Part shown: in pieces, positions 1-9,022 of the stretch
Layout of the letters: the number at the start of each line of letters is the position of its first letter
Numbering within the stretch: position 1 is the stretch's first letter
Assembly (NCBI GenBank): GCA_005808665.1
Contig: SYLG01000183.1
Coordinates: 1 to 50,822, forward strand
Direction of reading: 5' to 3'
DNA from: Planctomycetia bacterium
Lineage (GTDB): Bacteria > Planctomycetota > Planctomycetia > Gemmatales > Gemmataceae
DNA: 50,822 bases
The notes under the pieces: model-generated
Told to the model about the DNA's origin: nothing
Seen by the model: the letters and a program-made list of their open reading frames with translations, nothing else
The model's database searches: none
Position numbers and translations under genes: made by a program

Positions 1-2
1 AA

Positions 3-128
3 CTCAGGAAGGAAACCGAGGCATGGTACATCCACACAAATGCCAAAACCCGTAGGGTCGATTGGCAAATGTCCATTGGAGATGCCAGAATTAAACTAAA
101 GTCCGTTTATCCTGTATTTATTGAGTGA
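3..128 (+). CDS. C-terminal end of an unknown protein (partial)
   Basis: Frame 3 is open from the left edge of the window to a TGA at 126-128, giving 41 residues with an alternating polar/hydrophobic, beta-strand-like composition (it contains EAWYIHTNAK and ends in VYPVFIE). The other two plus-strand frames close earlier (near 57 and 106) and read like non-coding translation. I infer the tail of a gene that starts outside the window. There is too little sequence to name a family, and the coding call rests on composition only. Confidence 0.4.
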   Translation, partial: LRKETEAWYIHTNAKTRRVDWQMSIGDARIKLKSVYPVFIE

Positions 129-504
129 CAAAGCACTAGGTAATCCAATGGGCTGATTTGAAACTGGGGGGACCCAGGATTTGTTGGTTGCCAATTGGTC
201 CCCTTTGCCATGCACTTTACCAGCGTTTGAACGGGATCGGTTTTCCTTTTCAGGTTTTGATTTGGTCCAATTCAATTTTCTGTCGGTTTGCTTCTTTTCG
301 AAATATTTTGCTCCATTTCATAACCAGGCAGATTTTGAAGCCGGATAACTTCTCATTTATATCAGGCTTAAGCCCGGGATCCTTTTTAAAAAACGGGACA
401 TGAGCTTCATGACACCGGGCCCCGGTGGAAAGACTCTCCCCATGCAACTAAAATCCCTGAAACCCGGGCATGCGTTAACAAAAACCGACCGAAAAGGATT
501 CTGT
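129..504. other. Intergenic region with a possible promoter for the M28 peptidase
   Basis: No convincing gene. Short open frames here have no family features. A weak sigma-70-like pair, TTGAAG (335-340) and TATATC (358-363) with exactly 17 bases between them, would start transcription near 370, about 135 nt before the peptidase start at 505. Each hexamer matches consensus at four of six positions, so this is only a candidate. Confidence 0.3.
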
Positions 505-2151
505 ATGATTTTTCAATCCGGCAGGCTCATACTGGCTTTCTTACCCTGGATTTGTTTTCCCTTGGCAAACCTTTCCGCCCAAGGGAAACAAACCTCATTT
601 CCTCCGTTTTCCATTGACCGCATTCGAACGGATCTCCAATATCTGGCAAGTGAGCCACTTCAGGGCCGAGGGGTGGGAACGCGGGGTGAAGAATTGGCAA
701 CCGATTATATCGCCTCCCAATTGCAAAAGGCGGGCATCAAGGGTGCTGGAGAACGGGGTTCCTATTTCCAGAGCGTACCCCTGGTCCTTGTGACCTCGGG
801 ACCGGGTACAACGCTTCATATTTCCAAGGGTGCCTCAAACCTACCCTTAAAACTGGAAGAGGATTTTGCCGGGGTCAGCCACACCCAGAAATCGGAGGAT
901 TTTGAAGGCGAAGCCCTTTTCGTTGGCCATGGTATCTCGGCTCCTGAATTTGGCTGGGACGACTACAAGGGAATAGATGTCAAAGGCAAGGTTGTGGTCC
1001 TTTTCACTAATGAACCCACCTTAAGCGATCCGAAATTATTCAATGGAAATGCCCTTAGTTATTATGGGCGATGGACCTACAAATTTGAGGAAGCCAACAG
1101 GCGGGGAGCCAAGGCTGCCTTGATCATTCACACAAACGAAACCGCAGGGTATCCTTATTCCGTGGTAAAAACGGTCAAAGGAGCCCAACTTAAAAAAGAA
1201 CCAAACGCTGGGGCCCTGGCTTTTGCTGGCTGGGTTTCCTCCCGGGCGGGAGATAGAATTCTTGCCTCGATAGGACTAACCGTTTCTGAAGCTTTGAAAA
1301 AAGCGGACACTCCTGGGTTTACCCCTATTCCGTTAGGAACCGTGCTAAAAGGTCACATACCCACTTCGGTACAAGCCATCTCCTCGAAAAATGTGGCAGG
1401 AGTCATTCATGGAACCGACCCCCAAATGAAATCCGAAATTGTCCTATTTACGGCACACTGGGACCATTTGGGTGTGGGTCGATCCTCCCCTGGCAGAGAA
1501 GAGGTCTTTGCCGGGGCCTTGGACAATGCGAGTGGCTGTTCCCTTCTTTTGGAATTGGCCAGAGCATGGGCAGTATTGGATCCAAAACCCAAACGATCCG
1601 CCCTGTTCCTATTTACAACGGCCGAGGAGACCGGATTATTGGGAGCCTCCTTTTATGCCACCCATCCGCTAGTGCCATTGGGCAAAACAGCCATGAATTT
1701 CAATTTTGACACGGTTTCGCCCATAGGCATACCTGAATCCATTGTTTTGAATGGATCGGAACGAACGACTGGTTGGGATCTGTTGAAGGAAACGGCAAAT
1801 GCGCACTCCTTGCAAATCGAACCGGATCGACGCGGCCACCTTGGCTATTTTTACCGATCCGATCATTTTGCCTTGGCTCGGGGTGGGGTTCCGGCATTTT
1901 CCGTGGGTCGTGGAGAAAAGGTCAAAGGCAAAACGGCCGACTTCACCAAAAAATTATCCGAGGATTTTATCGCCAACATTTACCACACCCCAAACGACAA
2001 ATATCGCCCGGATTGGGATTTTGAAGGGTACCCGGTATTGCTCCGATTTACGCTCGATGCAGCCAGGAAAATTGCCAATGCTCCCACTATGCCGACATGG
2101 AATGTGGGGGATGAATTCCGTGCAGCCAGGAAAAAAAGCGGAGTGAAATAA
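505..2151 (+). CDS. Secreted M28-family zinc aminopeptidase with PA domain
   Basis: 548-residue exported metallopeptidase. The N-terminus (MIFQSGRLILAFLPWICF...LSAQ) is a signal peptide. The frame is open back to 400, but the ATG at 505 sits right before the signal peptide and follows GAAAAGG. The middle third is a protease-associated (PA) insert. The co-catalytic zinc set of family M28 is complete: His318 (AHWDH), Asp340 (ALDNASG), the Glu374-Glu375 pair (AEETG), Asp402 (NFDTVS) and His454 (RSDHFAL). The family removes N-terminal residues from peptides, so a role in extracellular or periplasmic peptide degradation is expected; substrate specificity cannot be read. It stands alone, convergent with the minus-strand run that ends at 2306. 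Family assignment is firm. Confidence 0.93.
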   Translation: MIFQSGRLILAFLPWICFPLANLSAQGKQTSFPPFSIDRIRTDLQYLASEPLQGRGVGTRGEELATDYIASQLQKAGIKGAGERGSYFQSVPLVLVTSGPGTTLHISKGASNLPLKLEEDFAGVSHTQKSEDFEGEALFVGHGISAPEFGWDDYKGIDVKGKVVVLFTNEPTLSDPKLFNGNALSYYGRWTYKFEEANRRGAKAALIIHTNETAGYPYSVVKTVKGAQLKKEPNAGALAFAGWVSSRAGDRILASIGLTVSEALKKADTPGFTPIPLGTVLKGHIPTSVQAISSKNVAGVIHGTDPQMKSEIVLFTAHWDHLGVGRSSPGREEVFAGALDNASGCSLLLELARAWAVLDPKPKRSALFLFTTAEETGLLGASFYATHPLVPLGKTAMNFNFDTVSPIGIPESIVLNGSERTTGWDLLKETANAHSLQIEPDRRGHLGYFYRSDHFALARGGVPAFSVGRGEKVKGKTADFTKKLSEDFIANIYHTPNDKYRPDWDFEGYPVLLRFTLDAARKIANAPTMPTWNVGDEFRAARKKSGVK

Positions 2152-2305
2152 ACGGTTATTGGACCCCGAATAAACCCCATAAAAAGTTCAAACATGATCC
2201 ACCTTTACCTTCCCTGCCCCGCTTCGATAATCCTGTGGCTCAATGAACTTTTGGAAAAATGAGCTGGAGGGTCCCGCCCTTTCCTACACCTAACCCACCC
2301 AAGTA

Positions 2306-2917
2306 TTATTTCATGGAAAAAGCCAAATCGGCTAAATCATGGCCAACCCCTGGCACCATGGTTGCTCCAAGGTGATTAACAAGATACGCTGGGTCAACAA
2401 GAGGGTCATTTTCACCAACAAGTATCTTGATATTCCTTGATACTAAAGAATCAACAACCTGATTTATTTTCAGTTTCAAAGATGCCAAATGAGCCAATTC
2501 ACTTGCCCATACCGGAAAATTTCCCTGGTTGTATTGACAAAAGGGGGTTGAAAGGCCAGCTCTTTGGTAAAAATCTGTCAAAGCTGCAACGGGGTCCCGT
2601 TTCATCCATCGAATCAGGTATTTAACCTGTATCCTTGAAGACTTTCCTCCAAGGCAATCCTCTTTGCAAAAACCAATTATGGGAGCGAAAAGGACAATAG
2701 GAGGTGTTTTTTGTCTGTTTTCTACATACCGGATCCATTCCAAAACCCGGAATCCTCCCCAGCTCCAACCTAAAATCCGGTCATATCCCTCCTGAAATCC
2801 ATCCGTCAGGGAAAGGGGAAGGATAACCCTGTGGAATACAGCCGGGTAAGCCAGATTTGCCCAATCGGTTAAGGACTTTGGATCCACTCCCCATCCGCAT
2901 ACCCAAAGCCATTTCAA
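2306..2917 (-). CDS. BioH/BioG-like alpha/beta hydrolase (probable pimeloyl-ACP methyl ester esterase)
   Basis: 203-residue small alpha/beta hydrolase. The nucleophile elbow is GWSWGG with Ser52; Asp171 (GENDPLVD) and His193 (GVGHDL) complete a catalytic triad. It begins inside the stop codon of bioF (ATGA overlap at 2914-2917), so the two are translationally coupled. Esterases encoded directly after bioF usually belong to the BioH/BioG group, which hydrolyse the methyl ester of pimeloyl-ACP to give the BioF substrate. The length (about 200) is closer to BioG than to E. coli BioH (256). Function is inferred from fold plus position; the exact subtype is not resolved. No signal peptide, so cytoplasmic. 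Confidence 0.75.
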   Translation of the reverse strand: MKWLWVCGWGVDPKSLTDWANLAYPAVFHRVILPLSLTDGFQEGYDRILGWSWGGFRVLEWIRYVENRQKTPPIVLFAPIIGFCKEDCLGGKSSRIQVKYLIRWMKRDPVAALTDFYQRAGLSTPFCQYNQGNFPVWASELAHLASLKLKINQVVDSLVSRNIKILVGENDPLVDPAYLVNHLGATMVPGVGHDLADLAFSMK

Positions 2918-4071
2918 TCCTTTTTCTCCCAGGCAAAGACAAATTTATCCCAATCCACATCCGTCAGGTTCCGATTCAGGGAAAGACGCAACCGGGCCGT
3001 TCCATTGGGGACTGTCGGTGGGCGAATGGAAGATACAAGGATGCCTTGTTCTGCCAATTTTCCCGCCTTTTCCAAGGTCTTTTTTTCATCCCCTAAAAGT
3101 ATCGGGATAATGGGTGAATTGTCATTCAAAACCTGAACACCCAATGCACCCAATCGTTTCCGCCATTGCCTTGAAAGTTGGTGCCACTGGGATCTTTCCC
3201 CGGCAAGTTCTTTTAGTCGATCCAAGGCACCCAAGGCCGCCCCTGCCAAAACCGGGGACATAAAAGTGGAATAAATGTATTCACCAGCATGGTTAATTAG
3301 TTGGTCCATAACGGCTTCATGATGGGACAGGATAAATGCCCCTTGGGAGCCAAGGGCCTTTCCCAGAGTTCCGATTACAATATCGGCGGCGGCCTTTATC
3401 CCGGATTCCTCCAACATTCCTGCCCCCTGGTCCCCGTGCCAACCCACGGCATGGGCTTCATCCAAAATCCAGACAAAACCGTATTTGTCCCTCAAATTTG
3501 CCATTTCAACCAAATTGGGGCCATCTCCATCCATGGAAAACACCGACTCTGTAACCACATATATATTGCGGAAGTGTCCTTTTTTTTGGACAATATCCGA
3601 TTCCAGCCTTTCGAGATCGTTATGGGGAAAGCGGTGAAATTTTGCACCCGAAGATTGCATGCCGGAAAGGATGCTATGGTGGGCCAAGCGGTCGGCAAGG
3701 ATCAAATCCCCGGAGCCAGGCAAACACCGAAGGATCGAACAATTGGCGGCATACCCGGAGGTCATCAAAAGGGCATGAGGATAGCCAAGGAGGTTCGCCA
3801 GTCGCCCCTCCAACTCTTCATGAATAGGTAAATAGCCTGATATCAAAGGGGATGCTGAGGCAGAAGCACCATATTCTTCCAAGGCCCAATTCGCTTTTGC
3901 AAGGACAATGGGATCCTTGGCAAGGGAAAGGTAGTCATTGTTCCTGAGGTCAAGAACCATTTTTTTTGCCATTCCGTTCCTGGAACGAAATAGCAAAGCA
4001 TCCCGCCTTAGCCCAAGGTCATGGTTTAACCTTTCGACCAATGGCAAAGGCAATTGGGGATGGTTGGTCAT
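2914..4071 (-). CDS. bioF: 8-amino-7-oxononanoate synthase (biotin synthesis)
   Basis: 385-residue PLP enzyme of the alpha-oxoamine synthase family, condensing pimeloyl-ACP/CoA with L-alanine in the first committed step of biotin ring assembly. The PLP lysine is Lys238 in GTLGKALGSQG; Asp204 (LDEAHAVGWHG) contacts the pyridine nitrogen and His132 (RLAHHS) stacks on the ring. 2-Amino-3-ketobutyrate CoA ligase is the close paralogue, but coupling to a BioH-like esterase favours BioF. The start overlaps the stop of the large haem-binding gene upstream (4068-4071), and its own stop overlaps the start of the esterase, so all three look co-translated. BioA, BioB, BioC and BioD are not in the window. 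Confidence 0.88.
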   Translation of the reverse strand: MTNHPQLPLPLVERLNHDLGLRRDALLFRSRNGMAKKMVLDLRNNDYLSLAKDPIVLAKANWALEEYGASASASPLISGYLPIHEELEGRLANLLGYPHALLMTSGYAANCSILRCLPGSGDLILADRLAHHSILSGMQSSGAKFHRFPHNDLERLESDIVQKKGHFRNIYVVTESVFSMDGDGPNLVEMANLRDKYGFVWILDEAHAVGWHGDQGAGMLEESGIKAAADIVIGTLGKALGSQGAFILSHHEAVMDQLINHAGEYIYSTFMSPVLAGAALGALDRLKELAGERSQWHQLSRQWRKRLGALGVQVLNDNSPIIPILLGDEKKTLEKAGKLAEQGILVSSIRPPTVPNGTARLRLSLNRNLTDVDWDKFVFAWEKKD

Positions 4072-7000
4072 GGAGCAATGGATCTCACCCGACCGGGACT
4101 GTTCGGGGCTTCCATCAACAAAACTTGAGGCAAAGCTCCCTCCCGCTCTCCGGTTTCGGTCAAAAGGAAGGTAACCTTTCCGCTCCCAAGGGGAAAAGGC
4201 TTTCCATTGAGAACCATTTTTTCGCCTGCAACAAAAACCTGAAGGTTCCCAGGTGCCTCCACAATCAAGACAAATTCTCCCGCAACGCTCACCTCAAAAT
4301 CTGCCCGAAGGATTTTTGCCCCGCTACGAAAACCGTAAATGGGCTTCACTTCGTTCAACGGAATTGCTCCCGAAACTTTGGGGACAATTGTCTGCCAAAT
4401 CAAACCTGGTTCATCCGGTTTTCGGGAGAAAGCCACCGGACCACTATGAGACATCATTTCGCCCGAAAGGGGCGTTTGCAAAAGCACCCGAAGGTTTCGG
4501 ACCCAGTTGCGCCGGGGCAAACTCCAATTGGGATCCTTCCCCAAATCCGACAAAAAACGAACCAAATCCGACAACTCACCATCGGTCAATTCTTCCACCA
4601 AACCGGCAGGCATCAGGGACTGCCCAATGCCTATTTCCTCCACCTCGGACCGCCGAAGCACAACGAGTTGGTTTTCTGCATTGCGAAGAACCAATTCCCG
4701 ATCATCCAACCTGACCTTGATTCCGGCAAAAATCTTGCCATCCTTGGTAGTTGCCACGGTGGTATGATAGTTTTCCTTCACCGCTTTATTAGGTAGCAAA
4801 AAGGACTCAACGATGTAGTCGGGTTGGGCACTCCCGCCAAGAGATCCCAATTCAGGGCCAACCTGCCCCCCCGCACTGCCAATGGCGTGGCACTTGATGC
4901 ATTGGAGGTTGGCTCGTCGAAAAACAGATTCTCCGCGGGCTGGGTCCCCGGAGGATTTGGCCATGGCAACAAACTTCTGGATTTCCTCAGGAGATCCGTT
5001 CCTGCTGGAGGCATCCAGCTTGGCCGATTTTTTCACAACATCCCTAAGTTTCTCTGTTCCCGGGATATTGGAAAGTTCCCGGACCAAAAGCCTGGCACCA
5101 TCCTTGGGAAAAGTAGCCTTTTCCAGCGCCTTCGCCAGAATGTCAGCGTTGCCTTTTCTGCCTCCATATATTTGTGCCACCTTGGCAAAGTCTCCGGCAT
5201 CCTGGGATTTTGCCAGGTAAGCCAAAATGCCCGGTGCAGCTTTGGTGGCATTCAGGGTCGCAGATGCAAACAAGGCGGATTTACCCATTGGGTCGGAAGG
5301 TCGATTGGCAAGTTCTTCCAACAAAATGCCCGTTTGCAACCCACCCAATTCAACAAGTCCATCCACGGCGATCGACCGCAGAGCAATCGGTTGGGTTTGG
5401 TCCTTGGCCCATAGGGTCAAGGCACTTCTCAAGGCCTCCAGGCGATAGGTTCCAACGATCCCAATGGCCGCAACCCGAGTACTGGGATCCTCCAAATAGG
5501 CTTGAATATCTTTCATCTCAAGCTTCCCCAACCTGCCCCGCACCCTTGGACCTGCCGCATTCAAAACGGTCAAAAGCCGATTGGCCAAATCAGGGTTTTT
5601 GGCAAAAAGCCCTATCCGGCCCCAAACCATGGCGACATCTTGCACTTCGCCAACATCCGCCAAAACTTCCAGGATTCCACAAGCCACTTTTGGATCGTCC
5701 GTCTTCTCCGCCAGCCCCCGAACGGCCGCCCCCAAGGCAGGATCGTTGCTGGCTTTCATGGCATAAACAAGGGACTTGCTATCAAAACCGGATAATCCTC
5801 CTTGGCTCGTAATGGGGCCCCATTGGTCTTTGAGGTCATTTACAGTAAGCCAAAGGGCATATTCCTCAAACCGATCCAGGCCACCTGCCAGGAAACCCAA
5901 AGCTCCCTTTAACGCTTCAAGGGTGGGGATCGATCCCAGGGACCTGATCACTTCCAAACGGACCTTGGGACTAGGGTCTTTCAGGGTGGATTGAAGGATT
6001 TCCCAGCGTTTTGCCTCACCTACCTTGGCCCAGGAAAATGCGCGCAAAGCTCCCGCCCGAATCTTCGGCGAGGACGATTGCAATAGTTTTTGAATCAAAT
6101 CCACGGAATGATCCTGAAGGGCCAACCGTGCCCATTGTATTTGCATAAGCAAATCATCCCCTGCCCCATTTTCCAATTGGGCAAGTTCGCGAAGCAATCC
6201 GGCAGGCTCCCTGTCCCGCATGACCATTCGGGCATGGTGCCTTGTCCATTCAAGGTCTGCTCCCAAGGCTTTTACCAATGCGGAATCCGACAACTGGTAA
6301 AGATTGGGTTTGGTCCGGGCTGCCTTGCCAGAAGGGCTAACCCGCCAAATACGGCCATGGGTTTTGTCCCTTCTGGGATCGCGAAAATCGACTTCCCCGT
6401 GTTGAATGATTGGATTGAACCAATCCGCCAAATATATGGCACCATCGGGCCCTTGCCTGACATCAATGGGCCGAAATGCAGGGTGGTTACTCCGGATTAG
6501 TTCAACCGATTCCTTGGCTTGAAACCCTGCCCCATCTTCGGAGAGGCGAAACCCGCAAACCCGGTGCCCCCTGAAATCGTTGGTTATGAGGGCCCCATTC
6601 CAACCCTCGGGCAGGTGATTACCTGTGATACGCTCCAATCCACAATACTTTGGCGAGCCTGGATTCAGTCCGGGAAAAGTGCGCCTTGCCCCCACAGCAG
6701 TAAAATACCAGCCTCCCTGGAAGATATAATTGATTCCCTCCCCGCCTGCCCCGTCCGTTTCAAAAACCTGACCATTTTCGTCCCAACAAAGGCCCCAGGC
6801 ATTCACCAAGCCCCTCATGAGAATGTCTAGTTCCAAAGATTTGGTTCGCATGGCCCAGGTACCCCCGCCACCAAGCCGTTTTGGCCCGTGGGGAGTTTCG
6901 AGGTGACTATGAATGTAGATCGACTGGTTGAAATAGAGCCTGCAATCGGGGCCAAAGCGGATGGTGTGGAGCAAATGGTGGGTGTCCTCCGTTCCAAAAC

Positions 7001-7481
7001 CGGAAAGGACCACCGTGCGTTTATCTGCCTTGCCATCCCCATTGGTATCCTGGAGGTAAACAAGCTCCGTACTATCGGCAACATAGACACCGTTGCCATC
7101 CGGTTCGATCCCGGTAGGAATAAGCAAACCATCCGCAAAAACAGTCGTTTTGTCTGCTTTTCCGTCACCATCTGTGTCTTCAAGGACCACAATTTTGTCA
7201 TTGGCTGTTTGACCTGGTTTGATCTGGGGATAGGTTTCCGAACAGGCAACCCACAGGCGCCCTTTGCTGTCCCAAGCCATTTGAATGGGTTTGGCAAGAA
7301 TGGGATCCGCGGCAAACAGGTTGACCTGGAAACCCGGGGCCACCTGAAAAGTGGCCCTCTCTTTTTCAGGGTCTGTTTCCACCTGAAGGGGTGCGTTTCG
7401 TTGGGCCAAAATGGGATTTACAGCCAGCACAACAAAACAAAAAACGGTTGAAAAAAGCTTTGTCAAAAACTTTGGATCCAT
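4068..7481 (-). CDS. Large secreted PVC-type haem-binding, dehydrogenase-like protein with HEAT repeats
   Basis: 1137-residue exported protein. A signal peptide (about 1-26, ending VNPILAQ) is followed by a six-bladed propeller region (about 30-400) like the planctomycete membrane-bound dehydrogenase domain, with repeated calcium-type DTDGDGKAD and DTNGDGKAD motifs. An alpha-helical HEAT-like region (about 400-800) follows, then a c-type cytochrome domain with CIKCH at 861-865, and a C-terminal beta domain. Proteins of this architecture are abundant in Planctomycetes and Verrucomicrobia and are thought to be periplasmic, possibly in polysaccharide or sugar oxidation; the substrate is unknown. 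RBS GGAG lies nine bases before the ATG. Its coupling by ATGA to bioF is unusual, since nothing suggests a biotin role for this protein. Confidence 0.9.
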   Translation of the reverse strand: MDPKFLTKLFSTVFCFVVLAVNPILAQRNAPLQVETDPEKERATFQVAPGFQVNLFAADPILAKPIQMAWDSKGRLWVACSETYPQIKPGQTANDKIVVLEDTDGDGKADKTTVFADGLLIPTGIEPDGNGVYVADSTELVYLQDTNGDGKADKRTVVLSGFGTEDTHHLLHTIRFGPDCRLYFNQSIYIHSHLETPHGPKRLGGGGTWAMRTKSLELDILMRGLVNAWGLCWDENGQVFETDGAGGEGINYIFQGGWYFTAVGARRTFPGLNPGSPKYCGLERITGNHLPEGWNGALITNDFRGHRVCGFRLSEDGAGFQAKESVELIRSNHPAFRPIDVRQGPDGAIYLADWFNPIIQHGEVDFRDPRRDKTHGRIWRVSPSGKAARTKPNLYQLSDSALVKALGADLEWTRHHARMVMRDREPAGLLRELAQLENGAGDDLLMQIQWARLALQDHSVDLIQKLLQSSSPKIRAGALRAFSWAKVGEAKRWEILQSTLKDPSPKVRLEVIRSLGSIPTLEALKGALGFLAGGLDRFEEYALWLTVNDLKDQWGPITSQGGLSGFDSKSLVYAMKASNDPALGAAVRGLAEKTDDPKVACGILEVLADVGEVQDVAMVWGRIGLFAKNPDLANRLLTVLNAAGPRVRGRLGKLEMKDIQAYLEDPSTRVAAIGIVGTYRLEALRSALTLWAKDQTQPIALRSIAVDGLVELGGLQTGILLEELANRPSDPMGKSALFASATLNATKAAPGILAYLAKSQDAGDFAKVAQIYGGRKGNADILAKALEKATFPKDGARLLVRELSNIPGTEKLRDVVKKSAKLDASSRNGSPEEIQKFVAMAKSSGDPARGESVFRRANLQCIKCHAIGSAGGQVGPELGSLGGSAQPDYIVESFLLPNKAVKENYHTTVATTKDGKIFAGIKVRLDDRELVLRNAENQLVVLRRSEVEEIGIGQSLMPAGLVEELTDGELSDLVRFLSDLGKDPNWSLPRRNWVRNLRVLLQTPLSGEMMSHSGPVAFSRKPDEPGLIWQTIVPKVSGAIPLNEVKPIYGFRSGAKILRADFEVSVAGEFVLIVEAPGNLQVFVAGEKMVLNGKPFPLGSGKVTFLLTETGEREGALPQVLLMEAPNSPGRVRSIAP

Positions 7482-7533
7482 GGCAAACTACTCCATTTTT
7501 ATAAATATCAAGATAGAATGAATTTATTTAAAA

Positions 7534-8685
7534 TCAGTCCTTTAAGCTTAACGAAAGGGAATGGGTTTTGGGTTGGGAATATTGGAGAACCTTTTTTTCC
7601 AATGCCTCAATATGAGGATCGAATTGGGGTATTTCTATAGAGTTATTCCCCTGTTCATGTTTGCGGAATCCAAATAAGTAGGTTTCATTTTGAGGCCGCC
7701 ATCTGTAGAAAAATTGCTGGTTTTTGGCCGCCACCACTTTACGGAGTGCCTCCATTTGGGCGTTATCTCCCGGCAAGGTAATCGGGACGCCTTTGGCCCA
7801 ATCCCCTGACTTTGCGACAGCAATCACTGTCTTTCCTTCCCGGAGGACCCAAGTCCCTTGTCCCAAATCGGCTACCAACAATTCCCCTTGGGACATGGTT
7901 CCAAGGGGCAATCGGTCCGATTGAAGGTTAAAAGTCAAGGTCCCTTCCTTGGGGTAATTGATTTCAGTCAAGACACAGCCTTTCAATTCTTTGGAATTGG
8001 GGGTAAGGTTGGCCCGAAACCCCACAGCTTGGGAATTCAATCCCAGCATTTTGATCCATCCGGGAATTAGATGCCGATACCCATCGGGAGTAAGGTGAAT
8101 CCCGTTGGACGAGAAGTTTGGCGAGGTCAAAACAAGGGAGGTGGTTGTCAAAAAACCAACCCCGGCATCATGGGCTATTTCCTGAATGGCAAGATTGTAC
8201 TGTTTTTGTTGGGTATCCAAGGCATCTGTAGAAACCAATTCGGGCGGGTGGTTAACAACCGGTTGGAGGCCCGTGAGGTGGATTTTGGCACCCAATGGTT
8301 TAAGGTCCTTCAGCAACCTGGCATATTTGGTTTTGAAGTTTGAAATCCCTTTGGCACTCTCAAAGGCTTCATTAAAGCCATAACTCACCAAAATAAGGTT
8401 GGGTTTCAAATCCCTGATATTTTTGAGGAGTTCCTTGTAGCCATCCTCGACAGAACCAAACCCTGCACGGGACTCCCCGGAAACATTGTCCCCGGACCAT
8501 CCAAGGTTGCGCCAAACGATTTTTTTGCCCGGAAAAAGGGCATGGACGGAGGCTTCCCAATGGGAGGATTGCTGCTCCCTTTCCACCCAGGTGGACCCGA
8601 CCCAAACAACCCGTGTTTGGTCCCCCATTGTAACCTGTCCGGAAACGGCACAAAGGGTGGTTAAAAGCGGTAATAAGGAAAGCAT
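7534..8685 (-). CDS. Secreted SGNH/GDSL-like hydrolase of the planctomycete type
   Basis: About 383 residues with an N-terminal export signal. A TTG at 8760 extends the same frame by 25 residues; I prefer the ATG at 8683-8685, preceded by GGGG, but the longer form is possible and has an arginine before the hydrophobic stretch. Block I reads WVGSTWVERE rather than GDS, block III reads SYGFNEAF, and block V reads NGIHLTPDGY where DGxHL is usual. The fold is that of SGNH hydrolases, but the catalytic Ser and Asp positions are atypical, as in many PVC proteins adjacent to haem-binding dehydrogenase-like genes. It could be an acyl/acetyl esterase on sugars or a degenerate binding protein. It lies 52 bp upstream of the haem protein, on the same strand. 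Confidence 0.8.
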   Translation of the reverse strand: MLSLLPLLTTLCAVSGQVTMGDQTRVVWVGSTWVEREQQSSHWEASVHALFPGKKIVWRNLGWSGDNVSGESRAGFGSVEDGYKELLKNIRDLKPNLILVSYGFNEAFESAKGISNFKTKYARLLKDLKPLGAKIHLTGLQPVVNHPPELVSTDALDTQQKQYNLAIQEIAHDAGVGFLTTTSLVLTSPNFSSNGIHLTPDGYRHLIPGWIKMLGLNSQAVGFRANLTPNSKELKGCVLTEINYPKEGTLTFNLQSDRLPLGTMSQGELLVADLGQGTWVLREGKTVIAVAKSGDWAKGVPITLPGDNAQMEALRKVVAAKNQQFFYRWRPQNETYLFGFRKHEQGNNSIEIPQFDPHIEALEKKVLQYSQPKTHSLSLSLKD

Positions 8686-8782
8686 AAAAACCCCAAATAA
8701 AACGGTCCTGGAAACATCGAGGTGGGAGGAATTTCCATTGGCGAAAGGGCCCAATCGCAAAAACGAAGCATTGCAAACCAGG

Positions 8783-8995
8783 TCATTCTGACTTACGCTT
8801 TTTTTGTTTTATGAACTGGTACCACCTGAAGGCATTCCAAAGAGCCAGGAGAAATGCAAACCACGCCGCTCTTTGCGGGGTTTGACCCAGGGGCAAAGTT
8901 AAGCCCGGCGAACCATCGTCCCCGGATTTTACCAATAATGCCAATCCAAGCACAAACCAAATGCCCATCATGACCGGGCGGATCCATTGCCCCAT
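8783..8995 (-). CDS. Small two-helix membrane protein, unknown function
   Basis: 70 residues with two predicted TM helices (about 8-23 and 43-58) and a very basic tail (KQKKRKS). The ATG follows GGAAACGGAAGGGTCT, a strong purine-rich RBS. It sits 27 bp after the FGGY kinase and about 97 bp before the hydrolase, all on one strand. I do not recognise a family. The RBS, the tight spacing and the clear TM pattern favour a real gene. Confidence 0.55.
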   Translation of the reverse strand: MGQWIRPVMMGIWFVLGLALLVKSGDDGSPGLTLPLGQTPQRAAWFAFLLALWNAFRWYQFIKQKKRKSE

Positions 8996-9022
8996 AGACC
9001 CTTCCGTTTCCTTGAAAAGCCC

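Noticed and set aside
2351-2366. A second near-consensus sigma-54 element on the plus strand (TGGCACC, four bases, TTGCT).
   Set aside because: It lies inside the BioH-like gene on the opposite strand with no gene or structured RNA downstream; most likely a chance match, and it shows that such motifs alone are weak evidence.
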